From Rhizobium leucaenae USDA 9039 (GTDB lineage Bacteria > Pseudomonadota > Alphaproteobacteria > Rhizobiales > Rhizobiaceae), in assembly GCF_000426285.1 (NCBI RefSeq), contig NZ_AUFB01000002.1, positions 248,001-312,000 of the forward strand: a DNA stretch of 64,000 nt, in the 5' to 3' direction. Under the pieces are notes generated by a model. It was given only the letters and a program-made list of their open reading frames with translations. It was not told where the DNA came from and searched no databases. Every line of letters starts with the position of its first letter. Positions within the stretch are counted from its first letter, which is position 1. A program made the translations under genes and the position numbers. This document shows positions 1 through 7,444 of this stretch, piece by piece.

Positions 1-39
1 ACAGAGAAAACCCAGGGATTTCACGACATCTTCAACCAT
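1..39 (-). CDS. N-terminal start of a gene leaving the left edge, possibly a MarR-type regulator
   Basis: An ATG on the minus strand at 39-37 opens 13 codons (MVEDVVKSLGFLC) that stay open to the window edge. The short peptide resembles the N-terminus of winged-helix MarR-type regulators of rhizobia, but 13 residues cannot prove it. No clear ribosome binding site is seen. A small inverted repeat (ATAAC, two bases, GTTAT at 60-71) lies just upstream and could be an operator or core promoter. Confidence 0.3.
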   Translation of the reverse strand, partial: MVEDVVKSLGFLC

Positions 40-185
40 GCGCTTATAGTCTCATTTACATAACCCGTTATATAAATTGTTATGGAAGTGTTGTCCATCC
101 GTTTTTACTCCCGTGGCTTCGACTCTTGATCTTCGATTGAAAGAGGTCGCAGGCGCATGCCCACCACCCTGTTTGCCGGGATTTC

Positions 186-1088
186 TTAGCTCGACTTCGC
201 CATTGCGGCAGCAAGTTGGTCAACGTTATAACGGAACATTTTTTCATATGTCGCAGCCGGACCGTCCGCCTTGGAGAGGGCCTCGACATAGAGCTCGCCG
301 CCGGGCTGTGCGCCCGTGGCCTTGGCGACCTGCTTGACAAGGCGCGGATCGTTCGAGTTTTCGAAGAAATAGGTCTTCACATGCTCGGTCCTGATCTGCT
401 CGATCAGCCTGCCGACACCCGCGGCGGAAGCCTCGGTTTCGGTCGAAACGCCGAGAGGCGACAGGAAGGTGACGTTGTATTCGCGGCCGAAATAGCCGAA
501 GGCATCATGGCTGGTCAGGATCTTGCGGCGATCGTCGGCGATCTTGTCGAACTTGCTATGCGCATAGGCATCGAGGTCGCTCAGGGTCTTGGTGTAACGC
601 TCGGCATTGGCCTTGAAATCGGCGGCGTCGACCGGATCGGCGGCGGAAAGCGCCTTTTCGATGTTGGCAACCCAGATCTTCACGTTGACCGGGCTGTTCC
701 AGACATGCGGATCGGTGATGGTCTTGCCGTCGTCGACCATCGTGCGGGTGTTGATGCCTTCGGAGACGACGACCGGTGTGCCCTTATAGCCGGAAGCGCT
801 GATCAGCCGATCCATCCAGCCTTCCAGACCTTCGCCGCTGACGAAGGTGACCTTGGCGGCATTGAGTTTTTTGGCGTCCGCCGGCGAAGGCTCGAATTCA
901 TGGGGATCGCCGTTCGGGCCGACAAGGCTCGACACCTTCACATGCTCGCCGCCAACCTGCTTGACGACATCGGCGAGCACGGTGAAGGAGGCGACGACAT
1001 CCAAGGTTTCGGCCGAAGCAGGCGCCGCAATGCCGAAAGCGATGAAGCCCGGCAGCGCCGCGGAGAGAAGCAGTCTGCGTCTGATCAT
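186..1088 (-). CDS. znuA: Zinc/manganese-type ABC transporter periplasmic metal-binding protein
   Basis: This 300-residue cluster A-I (ZnuA/TroA family) protein should capture a divalent metal in the periplasm and hand it to the permease next door. The ATG at 1088 is preferred over the upstream one at 1181 because it has a strong AAGGAG site and starts a typical signal peptide ending in ASAE. Conserved metal-site histidines lie in the DPHEFEPSP, DPHVW and SHDAFGYF segments. It lacks the long His-rich loop of many ZnuA proteins, so zinc rather than manganese is inferred from the single permease and the Zur-like site upstream of the operon. It is the last gene of a minus-strand operon of small protein, ATPase, permease and binding protein. 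Confidence 0.8.
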   Translation of the reverse strand: MIRRRLLLSAALPGFIAFGIAAPASAETLDVVASFTVLADVVKQVGGEHVKVSSLVGPNGDPHEFEPSPADAKKLNAAKVTFVSGEGLEGWMDRLISASGYKGTPVVVSEGINTRTMVDDGKTITDPHVWNSPVNVKIWVANIEKALSAADPVDAADFKANAERYTKTLSDLDAYAHSKFDKIADDRRKILTSHDAFGYFGREYNVTFLSPLGVSTETEASAAGVGRLIEQIRTEHVKTYFFENSNDPRLVKQVAKATGAQPGGELYVEALSKADGPAATYEKMFRYNVDQLAAAMAKSS

Positions 1089-1107
1089 AAAAATCTCCTT
1101 GATCAAG

Positions 1108-1980
1108 TTAGCCCCTGAGATGGGGACGAGGAATAAACCGTCGAGCCAAGCCTGAAGGCGCGAAGAGAATGGAAACGCCATAGATCAGGCTCGCCGTGAT
1201 GATGATGGTCGGGCCGGAAGCAAATTCGAGGTGATAGGAGGCGATGAGCCCGACATAGCCAGACGCGGTCGCGGTTGCCGCCGCGATCGCCATCATCGCA
1301 GGCAGGCTGCGCGACCAGAGCTGCGCGATGGCCGCTGGCAGCATCATCAGCCCGACCGCCATCAGCGTCCCGAGCGCTTGAAAGCTGGCGACGAGATTGA
1401 GCACCACCAGCAGCAGGAAGAGAAAATGATAGACCGGCCCGCGACCGCCCACGGCGCGCAGAAAACCGGGATCGAAGCACTCCATCACCAATGGCCGGTA
1501 GATGACGGCGAGCGCCAGGAGCGTCACCGTGGTGATCGCGCCGATCTGGTAGAGGGCAGGGGCGTCGATCGCGAGGATGGTGCCGAATAGCACATGCAGG
1601 AGATCGATATTGGAGCCGCGCAGCGATACGATGAGCACGCCGAGCGCCAATGACGTCAGATAGAAGCTGGCGAAACTCGCATCCTCCTGCAGCACCGTCA
1701 TGCGGCTGACGAGCCCGGAGAGCAGCGCCACCGACAGGCCGGCTACAAGCCCGCCAAGCCCCATGGCCGTCAGCGACAGCGAGCCGGCGATCAGATAGCC
1801 GATGGCCGCCCCCGGCAGCACGGCATGGCTCATGGCATCGCCCATCAGGCTCATGCGCCTCAGCATCAGAAAGACGCCGATTGGTCCGGAGCCAAGCCCG
1901 AGGCAAAGGCAGGCGACGAGCGCGCGCCGCATGAACCCGTAATCGGCAAAGGGCGCGAGGAAGATATCATAAGCCGTCAT
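1108..1980 (-). CDS. znuB: Metal ABC transporter permease (ABC-3 family)
   Basis: This 290-residue integral membrane protein of the ABC-3 (ZnuB/TroC) family forms the channel of the metal importer. Many hydrophobic helices are visible, and the segment MLRRMSLMGDAMSHAVLPG near the N-terminus is typical of the family. The start at 1980 overlaps the ATPase stop as ATGA, so translation is probably coupled; the extra 48 upstream codons run inside the ATPase gene and are rejected. The binding-protein gene follows 19 bp after the stop. A single permease fits a Znu/Azt type system better than the two-permease Sit type. Confidence 0.83.
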   Translation of the reverse strand: MTAYDIFLAPFADYGFMRRALVACLCLGLGSGPIGVFLMLRRMSLMGDAMSHAVLPGAAIGYLIAGSLSLTAMGLGGLVAGLSVALLSGLVSRMTVLQEDASFASFYLTSLALGVLIVSLRGSNIDLLHVLFGTILAIDAPALYQIGAITTVTLLALAVIYRPLVMECFDPGFLRAVGGRGPVYHFLFLLLVVLNLVASFQALGTLMAVGLMMLPAAIAQLWSRSLPAMMAIAAATATASGYVGLIASYHLEFASGPTIIITASLIYGVSILFAPSGLARRFIPRPHLRG

Positions 1981-2759
1981 TCGGCCGGCTCCCGCTTCGC
2001 CAATTCCCGCTGGGCATGCTCTCGCTCCGGCAGGCAGTCTTCCGCATCCTCGTCCCAACGCTCGGCCATGGCCCGCGCCGTGATGAGATTGTCGGGGCTC
2101 ATGACGTCCTCTGTCCGGCCCCAACCGACGAGTTCGCGGGCGATCAGCAGCGTCTGCGGAAAATGCGCGCGCACCTGATCGAAATCATGCAGCACGGCAA
2201 TCACCGTGCGCCCTTCGTCATGCCACCGCAGGACAAGGTCGAGCAGGTCGCGCGTCGTGCGCTGGTCGATGGCTGTAAAGGGCTCGTCGAGGAGAATGAT
2301 GCGGGCGTCCTGCAGCAGCAGCCGCGCGAAGAGCACGCGCTGGAACTGCCCGGCCGAAAGCGAGCCGATGTGCCGGCGCTCGAAGCCAGTGAGACCCACA
2401 GCCGCGAGGGCATCCTTGGCGCGCTCCGCATCCGCGCGTGAGAAACGGCCAAAGGCACCGAAATTCTTCCAGGCGCCGAGCATGACAGTATCGGCCACCG
2501 AGATCGGAAAACGTCTGACGATGTCAGCCGCCTGCGGCAGATAGCCGAAATCGTTGCGCGTCAGCCCGCCGCGATCGACAGATCCTTCCGCCGGCCTCAA
2601 TTCGCCGATGATCGCCTTCAGCAGCGTCGACTTGCCCGCCCCATTCGGCCCGGCGATCGCCGTCAGGCTGCCAGCCTGGAAGGTGCCGGAAATGTGATGC
2701 ACGGCGGGATGCCGCTCATAGGCGACGGTGAGATTGTCGAGATGGATCGGAGCACTCAT
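1977..2759 (-). CDS. znuC: Metal ABC transporter ATP-binding protein
   Basis: This 260-residue cytoplasmic ATPase powers the importer. It has Walker A GPNGAGKST, a signature SLSAGQFQRVLFARLL (SAGQ instead of the usual SGGQ), Walker B IILLDEPF and the switch His in VLHDFDQV. The start at 2759 is chosen because its ATG overlaps the stop of the 42-codon gene upstream (ATGA) and gives the family-like MSAPIHLDNLTVAYE. The C-terminus is charged and ends four bases into the permease gene. The neighbours and the Zur-like site point to zinc import. Confidence 0.85.
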   Translation of the reverse strand: MSAPIHLDNLTVAYERHPAVHHISGTFQAGSLTAIAGPNGAGKSTLLKAIIGELRPAEGSVDRGGLTRNDFGYLPQAADIVRRFPISVADTVMLGAWKNFGAFGRFSRADAERAKDALAAVGLTGFERRHIGSLSAGQFQRVLFARLLLQDARIILLDEPFTAIDQRTTRDLLDLVLRWHDEGRTVIAVLHDFDQVRAHFPQTLLIARELVGWGRTEDVMSPDNLITARAMAERWDEDAEDCLPEREHAQRELAKREPAE

Positions 2760-2884
2760 GCCAGCGCCACCGCCCAGCCGATCGCAGCCCACAGAATTGC
2801 GATGCCGATCGCAAGGAGGGCGAGGCGTGTCAATGCGGAGCGGCCAATTAAGGAGGAGGCAAAGGGATCATTACTGAAAGGCAT
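2756..2884 (-). CDS. 42-residue single-pass membrane peptide, first gene of the zinc ABC operon
   Basis: This small gene reads MPFSNDPFASSLIGRS, then about 24 mostly hydrophobic residues (LALLAIGIAILWAAIGWAVA), then stops. It has a polar N-terminus and one membrane helix. Its TGA overlaps the ATG of the ABC ATPase (ATGA), the same junction used between ATPase and permease, and the Zur-like site lies just upstream of its start. No strong ribosome binding site precedes it. I do not recognise a named family. It could be a small transporter subunit, or a leader that sets ATPase translation by coupling. Confidence 0.6.
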   Translation of the reverse strand: MPFSNDPFASSLIGRSALTRLALLAIGIAILWAAIGWAVALA

Positions 2885-2895
2885 GAGGCAACTCA

Positions 2896-2914
2896 CATAA
2901 TGTAATAACATAAC
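2896..2914 (-). promoter_or_regulatory. Zur-like operator upstream of the zinc importer
   Basis: The AT-rich imperfect palindrome CATAATGTAATAACATAAC has a core TGTAATAACA, one base from the TGTTATAACA core typical of alphaproteobacterial Zur sites. It lies 12 bp upstream of the first gene of the importer, where a zinc-loaded repressor would block transcription. The assignment to Zur is by motif resemblance only. Confidence 0.55.
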
Positions 2915-3080
2915 GATTTGTTGCGGAGGAAATGCGGCGAAAAAGTGGCGGAATAAGACGCTTGTATCTTTGATCGCCAGGAAAAATCACGATGACGATT
3001 GGCGTTATCGCTGCCAATGCTATAGATTGTACATTATATGTTACACGGCTCATCTGAAAGCTGCACAAAAGGATACGCCC

Positions 3081-3326
3081 ATGAACGTCTCAATTGGTGA
3101 GCGCTGGGAAAAATTCGTTGAAAAAACGGTTGAAGAAGGGCGGTACAGCTCCGCAAGCGAAGTTGTGCGGGAAGGTCTCCGGCTTGTAGAGGAGCGTGAG
3201 GCGAAAATCGCAGCTTTGCGACGCACTTTGGAGGCATCGATCGCTGGTGGTGGCGATGTATCGGAAGAAGAGTTCGATGCATCGCTAGATGCGGTGGAGG
3301 CCGAGCTGAAGAAAGAAGGTTATTGA
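3081..3326 (+). CDS. parD: ParD-type ribbon-helix-helix antitoxin
   Basis: This 81-residue protein has an N-terminal ribbon-helix-helix DNA-binding domain with the ParD hallmark GRYSSASEVVREGLRL (about residues 22-37) and an acidic C-terminal tail for wrapping the toxin. The ATG at 3081 starts the family-like MNVSIGERWEKFVEK; the extra upstream codons open at 2970 are not family-like. Its stop is followed at once by the GTG of a ParE gene, the usual arrangement, but that gene is broken. The antitoxin looks intact and could still bind DNA or inhibit other ParE proteins. Confidence 0.85.
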   Translation: MNVSIGERWEKFVEKTVEEGRYSSASEVVREGLRLVEEREAKIAALRRTLEASIAGGGDVSEEEFDASLDAVEAELKKEGY

Positions 3327-3327
3327 T

Positions 3328-3634
3328 GTGCCGCGCATTCGTTATCTAGCGAGTGCCAGAGCCGATTTCGATAATATATCGATATATCAGACAAGAAGGG
3401 GGAAGCGCGGAAAGCGCCCGAAATTTTGTCGGCAGACTTCGTGGTAAATGTCGTCACTTGGCGACACTGCCAGGTCAGATGGGTCGTGCAAGGCCCGAAT
3501 TATTGACCGATGCTCGCAGTTTTGCATTTCAGGGCTAGGTGATCTTCTTCCGCTATATCGATGATGTTTTTGAAGTTGCGAACATCCTCGAAGGCCATCG
3601 AGACCTTGAAAGCCATTTTGACAAGGACAGCTAG
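3328..3634 (+). pseudogene. parE: Broken ParE toxin (frameshift and in-frame stop)
   Basis: A GTG one base after the antitoxin stop begins a ParE-like protein (PRIRYLASARADFDN), but this frame ends early. The family sequence continues in the next frame from about 3390 (GGSAESARNFVGRLRGKC, then LTDARSFAFQG), meets a TAG at 3536-3538 where the family normally has a Tyr codon, and then goes on in the same frame (VIFFRYIDDVFEVANILEGH) to a stop at 3632-3634. One frameshift near 3385-3395 plus one nonsense mutation therefore separate it from a normal toxin of about 100 residues. Confidence 0.8.
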
Positions 3635-3687
3635 TAGGACAAAGGGCGCCGGCCTTCGAATACCCTTTGTCCTTTCATCCTCAAAGC

Positions 3688-4173
3688 CTAAAGTTGCTCA
3701 ATCATCGCTGCCGCGCCCGAAACCGTCGCTTGGCCGGGGCTTTCCTCGATGTTGAGCGTCTTCACCACGCCGTCTTCCACCAGCATCGAATAGCGCTTCG
3801 AGCGGATGCCGAGGCCGCCGGCGGAAAGGTCGATGTCGAGGCCTAGGGCTTTGGCGAACGAGGCGTTCCAGTCGGCGAGGAAGTGGATCTTGCCCATGCC
3901 GCCGGAGGATTGCGCCCAGGCGCCCATGACATGCCAGTCGTTGACGGCGACGACAGCGATGTCGTCGACCCCCTTGGCAAGGATGGTATCACGGTTTTCC
4001 AGATAGCCCGGCAGATGGTTCAGCGAGCAGGTCGGCGTAAAGGCGCCGGGAACGGCGAAAAGCACGACGCGCTTGCCGGCGAAAAGCTGGTCGGTGGTGA
4101 GTTCCACCGGGCCGTCTGCAGTCTTTTCCTTGAAGGTGGCGGCAGGTAGTTTGTCGCCGATAGCGATGGTCAT
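3688..4173 (-). CDS. Peroxiredoxin, Prx5 family
   Basis: This 161-residue cytoplasmic thiol peroxidase reduces hydrogen peroxide and alkyl hydroperoxides. The active-site motif PGAFTPTCS places the peroxidatic Cys at residue 49, and the sequence is Prx5-like across its length (for example GIRSKRYSMLVEDGVV near the C-terminus). Only this one Cys is present, so the enzyme is probably of the 1-Cys type and resolved by glutathione/glutaredoxin or thioredoxin. A good AAGGAG site precedes the ATG. The next minus-strand gene upstream is a DsbD-like periplasmic protein. Confidence 0.92.
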   Translation of the reverse strand: MTIAIGDKLPAATFKEKTADGPVELTTDQLFAGKRVVLFAVPGAFTPTCSLNHLPGYLENRDTILAKGVDDIAVVAVNDWHVMGAWAQSSGGMGKIHFLADWNASFAKALGLDIDLSAGGLGIRSKRYSMLVEDGVVKTLNIEESPGQATVSGAAAMIEQL

Positions 4174-4255
4174 GGCACTCTCCTTGGGTCGCGATCAAGG
4201 CGGCTGAATCGCCGCCCTTTGGATGAAAATGGTTGGTCGGAACTATAGGTCGGCG

Positions 4256-5083
4256 CTATTCGAACGCAAGCGTGGTTTCCATGGCGCGTTCGCCATCGAT
4301 GACCAGGACGCCCCAGCTTTTGCCCTTGATATCGTAATTCTTCGGAAGCTTGCCGATCGCGATGTCCGTCGAAAAGGTCTTGCCAGCGCGTATGCCGTTG
4401 GCTTGTTTGAAAAAGACATAGCCGGCCGGGCCGGTCACGTAGATCGACGGGGCGCTTCCTGCTGCTTCCGGCAGCGTCAGGCGCAGCGACAGGGTCTTTG
4501 CATCGGCCAAGAGCCGGTGATCTTCGATGGCAAAATCTGCAGAAGGCGCCTGTGGCAGCGAGGCGTTGGCGGCGTCGAGGAGGGCCTGTTCATGCGCCGT
4601 CGATTGGGCGGCAGGCGCTAGCGGCAGCGAAAATTCGGTCTGGAAGGGAATGCAGATGTCCTTGCAGAGCCCGATGAAGGCGGTGAGGTGGAGTGTCGCC
4701 GGCGGATTGCCGCCGACCCGGAAATCGAGCGGCAATGTCACCGGCGCGTCATAGCCGATTTCCTGGATGGTGCCGACGGTGATCGGCTTCGGCGTGGGAT
4801 AGCTGGTCTTTTCCAGTGTAACGCCGCTATCGGGCGCCGGACTGACCTGCGGCGGAATTCCGCTTTCGCCCGGCTCGCGCCAATAGGTGATCCAGCCGGG
4901 TGCAGGCTCGATCTGCAGCCCGGCGCGGATATGGCCCTGCGCATCCGGCGCCAGCGCCACCAGCCGCATGCGGCCGCCCTCATTGTTTGCCCAGTCGCTC
5001 ATGGCGGCATGGGCGGTGTTACCAGCCAGTGTCGCGGCGGTCAGCATTGTCAACAGCGGGATAAAAGAGAGTTTTGCGATCAT
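4256..5083 (-). CDS. Secreted DsbD N-terminal-domain-like protein (thiol-disulfide interchange)
   Basis: The protein has 275 residues with a signal peptide (about 1-26, ending AHA) and an immunoglobulin-like domain related to the N-terminal part of DsbD/ScsB. The motif GLCKDICIPF (Cys140, Cys144) is the redox pair expected to accept electrons in the periplasm. There is no membrane domain, so it must be reduced by a separate membrane protein. The start at 5083 is chosen because it begins the signal peptide; upstream codons from 5146 are unlikely. It is divergent from the algH gene, with about 140 bp of shared promoter region. Confidence 0.8.
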   Translation of the reverse strand: MIAKLSFIPLLTMLTAATLAGNTAHAAMSDWANNEGGRMRLVALAPDAQGHIRAGLQIEPAPGWITYWREPGESGIPPQVSPAPDSGVTLEKTSYPTPKPITVGTIQEIGYDAPVTLPLDFRVGGNPPATLHLTAFIGLCKDICIPFQTEFSLPLAPAAQSTAHEQALLDAANASLPQAPSADFAIEDHRLLADAKTLSLRLTLPEAAGSAPSIYVTGPAGYVFFKQANGIRAGKTFSTDIAIGKLPKNYDIKGKSWGVLVIDGERAMETTLAFE

Positions 5084-5223
5084 GGAACAAGGATTTACCG
5101 GATGGCGCACGCCTGTGCCAGAACGGCGCGAAAAAGAAATGATCATTTTCAGTTGATTGATTTATGACATTGCCCCATCTTCTTTCCGAGGGGCGCAGTT
5201 ACAGACTGCAGTCAGGAGGTACG

Positions 5224-5829
5224 ATGTCCCTATCGACGCTGAAGAATAGAAGCGAAAGAGGTTTTCTCGACGGCCAGTTCCTGATTGCCATGCCAGGTAT
5301 GGAAGACAGGAATTTCAATCGCACAGTGATCTATATCTGTGCTCATTCCGCCGCCGGCGCCATGGGCTTCGTCATCAACCGCGCGCAGAACCTGACCTTT
5401 ACGGATGTGCTGCTGCATCTCGAAATGATCAAAGATGACGATGCTATTCTTCTGCCGCCGGTCGCCCGTGATTTCCCGATCCAGACCGGCGGGCCGGTCG
5501 AAAGCGGCCGCGGCTTCGTCCTCCATTCCGACGACTATATCAGCGACAGCAGTATTCCGGTGAGCGACGATATCAGCCTGACCGCGACATTGGATATCGT
5601 GCGCGCTATTTCCAAGGGCGGCGGGCCGAAGCGCGCCACCATGCTGCTCGGCTATGCCGGCTGGGGCGCGGGTCAGTTGGAGGCGGAAATCAGCAATAAT
5701 GGCTGGCTCAACTGCGCGGCCAACGAGGAGCTGATCTTCGATCGCAGCCTTGACGATAAGTATGAACGTGCATTGGCCTTGATGGGTATCAATGCCGCCA
5801 TGCTGTCGCCGCACGCCGGACATGCCTAA
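5224..5829 (+). CDS. AlgH/YqgE family protein (UPF0301)
   Basis: This 201-residue cytoplasmic protein has the YqgE/AlgH signature: [20 protein letters not shown], then GFVINR and later [12 protein letters not shown]. The biochemical role of the family is not settled; it is often called a putative transcriptional regulator. The ATG at 5224 has a near-perfect AGGAGGT site and is preferred to the one at 5164. A Ser-rich tail ends the protein. Pairing with a divergent DsbD-like gene fits the rhizobial chromosomal order I know of. Confidence 0.9.
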   Translation: MSLSTLKNRSERGFLDGQFLIAMPGMEDRNFNRTVIYICAHSAAGAMGFVINRAQNLTFTDVLLHLEMIKDDDAILLPPVARDFPIQTGGPVESGRGFVLHSDDYISDSSIPVSDDISLTATLDIVRAISKGGGPKRATMLLGYAGWGAGQLEAEISNNGWLNCAANEELIFDRSLDDKYERALALMGINAAMLSPHAGHA

Positions 5830-5923
5830 CCGTCCACGTCCTTGTGGAACGAAATATTGATAGTGACGTTTCCTTGTCACCGCACCGGCAACTCCGCTGG
5901 TGCCGAATGAGGAGGCGTTCGCT

Positions 5924-6115
5924 ATGGGCAGCATGAGTGACAAGGTATCCGGCAAAGCCAACGAGATGGCTGGCAAGGCCAAGCAGGTGGCTGGCAAGGC
6001 CACCAAGAGCAAGAGCATGCAAGCCGAAGGCACGGCCCAGAAGGCTAAAGGTAAGGCCCAAGTTGCCGTTGGCAAGGCCAAGGATAAAGCCAAGGGCGCA
6101 GTAGACCGGATGTGA
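5924..6115 (+). CDS. CsbD family stress protein
   Basis: This 63-residue, very Lys/Ala/Gly-rich hydrophilic protein carries repeated GKA(N/K) motifs typical of the CsbD family of small general-stress proteins, whose function is unknown. The ATG at 5924 follows a strong GAGGAGG site eight bases upstream. It is monocistronic and closed by a clear terminator hairpin at 6184-6218. In many bacteria csbD is induced by general stress; the sequence here shows no recognisable operator. Confidence 0.88.
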   Translation: MGSMSDKVSGKANEMAGKAKQVAGKATKSKSMQAEGTAQKAKGKAQVAVGKAKDKAKGAVDRM

Positions 6116-6183
6116 TCCGGCAACTCGCAGCGCCAAACTAAGTGCTGCGTCCTTTCGTGTGCTGTCGCATGCGCGGCGCAGTG

Positions 6184-6218
6184 AAAGAGCCTGTCACGAA
6201 TTCGCGACAGGCTCTTTT
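6184..6218 (+). terminator. Rho-independent terminator after csbD
   Basis: The arms AAAGAGCCTGTC (6184-6195) and GACAGGCTCTTT (6206-6217) pair perfectly over 12 bp around a 10-base loop and are followed by a short T run. Confidence 0.8.
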
Positions 6219-6254
6219 CATACTTGCCAGCGGCCAAGTTTCGGAGCGCTTTCC

Positions 6255-7307
6255 ATGAGGCTTTACGCCTGCGACCATTGCGGCCAACCGGTCCATTTCG
6301 ATAACCGGCAGTGCGTGCGCTGCGGTTATCGGCTCGGTTTTGTTCCCGAGCGTCTCGCGATGTATGCGCTGGAGGCCGATGGATCGAATTGGCGCCTTGT
6401 TGCCGAGCCGACCGGTATCGTCCGCTTCTGTTCCAACGCCACCCTCGATATCTGCAACTGGATGGTCGAAGCGGGAGATCCCGAACCCTTTTGCCTTGCC
6501 TGTCGCCATAACCGCTTAGTGCCGAATACGGATACACAGCAGGGCATAGACCGTTGGCGGCGCATCGGCCAGGCGCAGCGGCATTTGTTCTATTCAATGT
6601 TGCGCTGGCATCTGCCGCATCCCGATTGCAAGCAGGATCCGGAAAGCGGTCTGGTCTTCGATTTCCTCGAGGATGAGGTGCAGGACGGCACCGTCGTGCC
6701 GGCTACCACTGGCCATGAGGAGGGCCTCATTACCATCCGTGCCGCCGAGGCCGACGATGTGACGCGCGAACAGGCACGCGCGTCAATGAACGAGCCCTAC
6801 CGCACGCTGCTCGGCCATTTCCGTCATGAGACCGGGCATTTCATCTGGAACAAGTTGATCCGCGACCGCGATGAGTTCGATGCCTTTCGCGCCGTCTTCG
6901 GCGACGAGCGGGCGGATTATGAGGCGGCCCTGCAGCGGCACTACGACCATGGCCCGCCGCCGAACTGGCAGGAGAATTTCATCAGCGCCTATGCCAGCGC
7001 CCACCCTTGGGAAGATTTCGCCGAATGTTTCGCGCATTACCTTCACATCGTCGATACGCTGGAGACCGCTCGCTCCTTCGGGCTTGCGGTCGATCCTCGT
7101 GGCTATCACGAAATGGCGGCGGAGGTGGATTTCAATCCCTACAAGGCTGAGAGCGCCGAACAACTCGTCAGCGCCTGGATTCCGCTGAGCGTCGCAATCA
7201 ATTCCATCCAGCGCAGCATGGGTGAGCGGGATTCCTATCCCTTCATCCTGTCGCCGCCGGTCGTCGCTAAGCTGGACTATATTCGGCAGGTGATTGGCGG
7301 GGTGTAA
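6255..7307 (+). CDS. Putative zinc-binding metallopeptidase with N-terminal zinc ribbon
   Basis: The protein has 350 residues. The N-terminus is a zinc ribbon (Cys6, Cys9, Cys20, Cys23), a second Cys set follows (Cys59, Cys67, Cys80, Cys83), and a catalytic HETGH motif lies at 191-195 in HFRHETGHFIW. This layout matches the putative zinc-binding metallopeptidase family (Peptidase_Mx type). No signal peptide is present, so it should be cytoplasmic. Substrate is unknown. The ATG at 6255 is chosen because it starts directly at the zinc ribbon, with GGAG a few bases before; the open frame from 6159 crosses the csbD terminator and is rejected. Confidence 0.75.
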   Translation: MRLYACDHCGQPVHFDNRQCVRCGYRLGFVPERLAMYALEADGSNWRLVAEPTGIVRFCSNATLDICNWMVEAGDPEPFCLACRHNRLVPNTDTQQGIDRWRRIGQAQRHLFYSMLRWHLPHPDCKQDPESGLVFDFLEDEVQDGTVVPATTGHEEGLITIRAAEADDVTREQARASMNEPYRTLLGHFRHETGHFIWNKLIRDRDEFDAFRAVFGDERADYEAALQRHYDHGPPPNWQENFISAYASAHPWEDFAECFAHYLHIVDTLETARSFGLAVDPRGYHEMAAEVDFNPYKAESAEQLVSAWIPLSVAINSIQRSMGERDSYPFILSPPVVAKLDYIRQVIGGV

Positions 7308-7311
7308 CTTT

Positions 7312-7436
7312 CACCCTCCCCTTGAGGGGGAGGGTCGGAGCGAAGCTCCGGGGTGGGGTGATCACGGCAACCTCCGAAGCCAGGATAATGGTCACCCCCA
7401 CCCGCGCGTTCCGCGCGACCTCAAGGGGGAGGTGGA
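7312..7436. repeat. RIME-like mosaic palindromic intergenic repeat, copy 1
   Basis: Between two convergent genes lies a 125 bp element built of nested palindromes: CCTCCCC/GGGGGAGG at the left end, GGAGC/GCTCC inside, GCGCG/CGCGC and a matching GGGGGAGG at the right end. Design and outer ends resemble those of the copies at 24034-24189 and 55088-55244, and rhizobial RIME elements in general. It may act as a bidirectional transcription stop. Confidence 0.7.
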
Positions 7437-7444
7437 CCTTATTG

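Noticed and set aside
55..92. Second Zur site near the left edge
   Set aside because: The AT-rich ATAAC/GTTAT repeat lacks the TGTTATAACA core.
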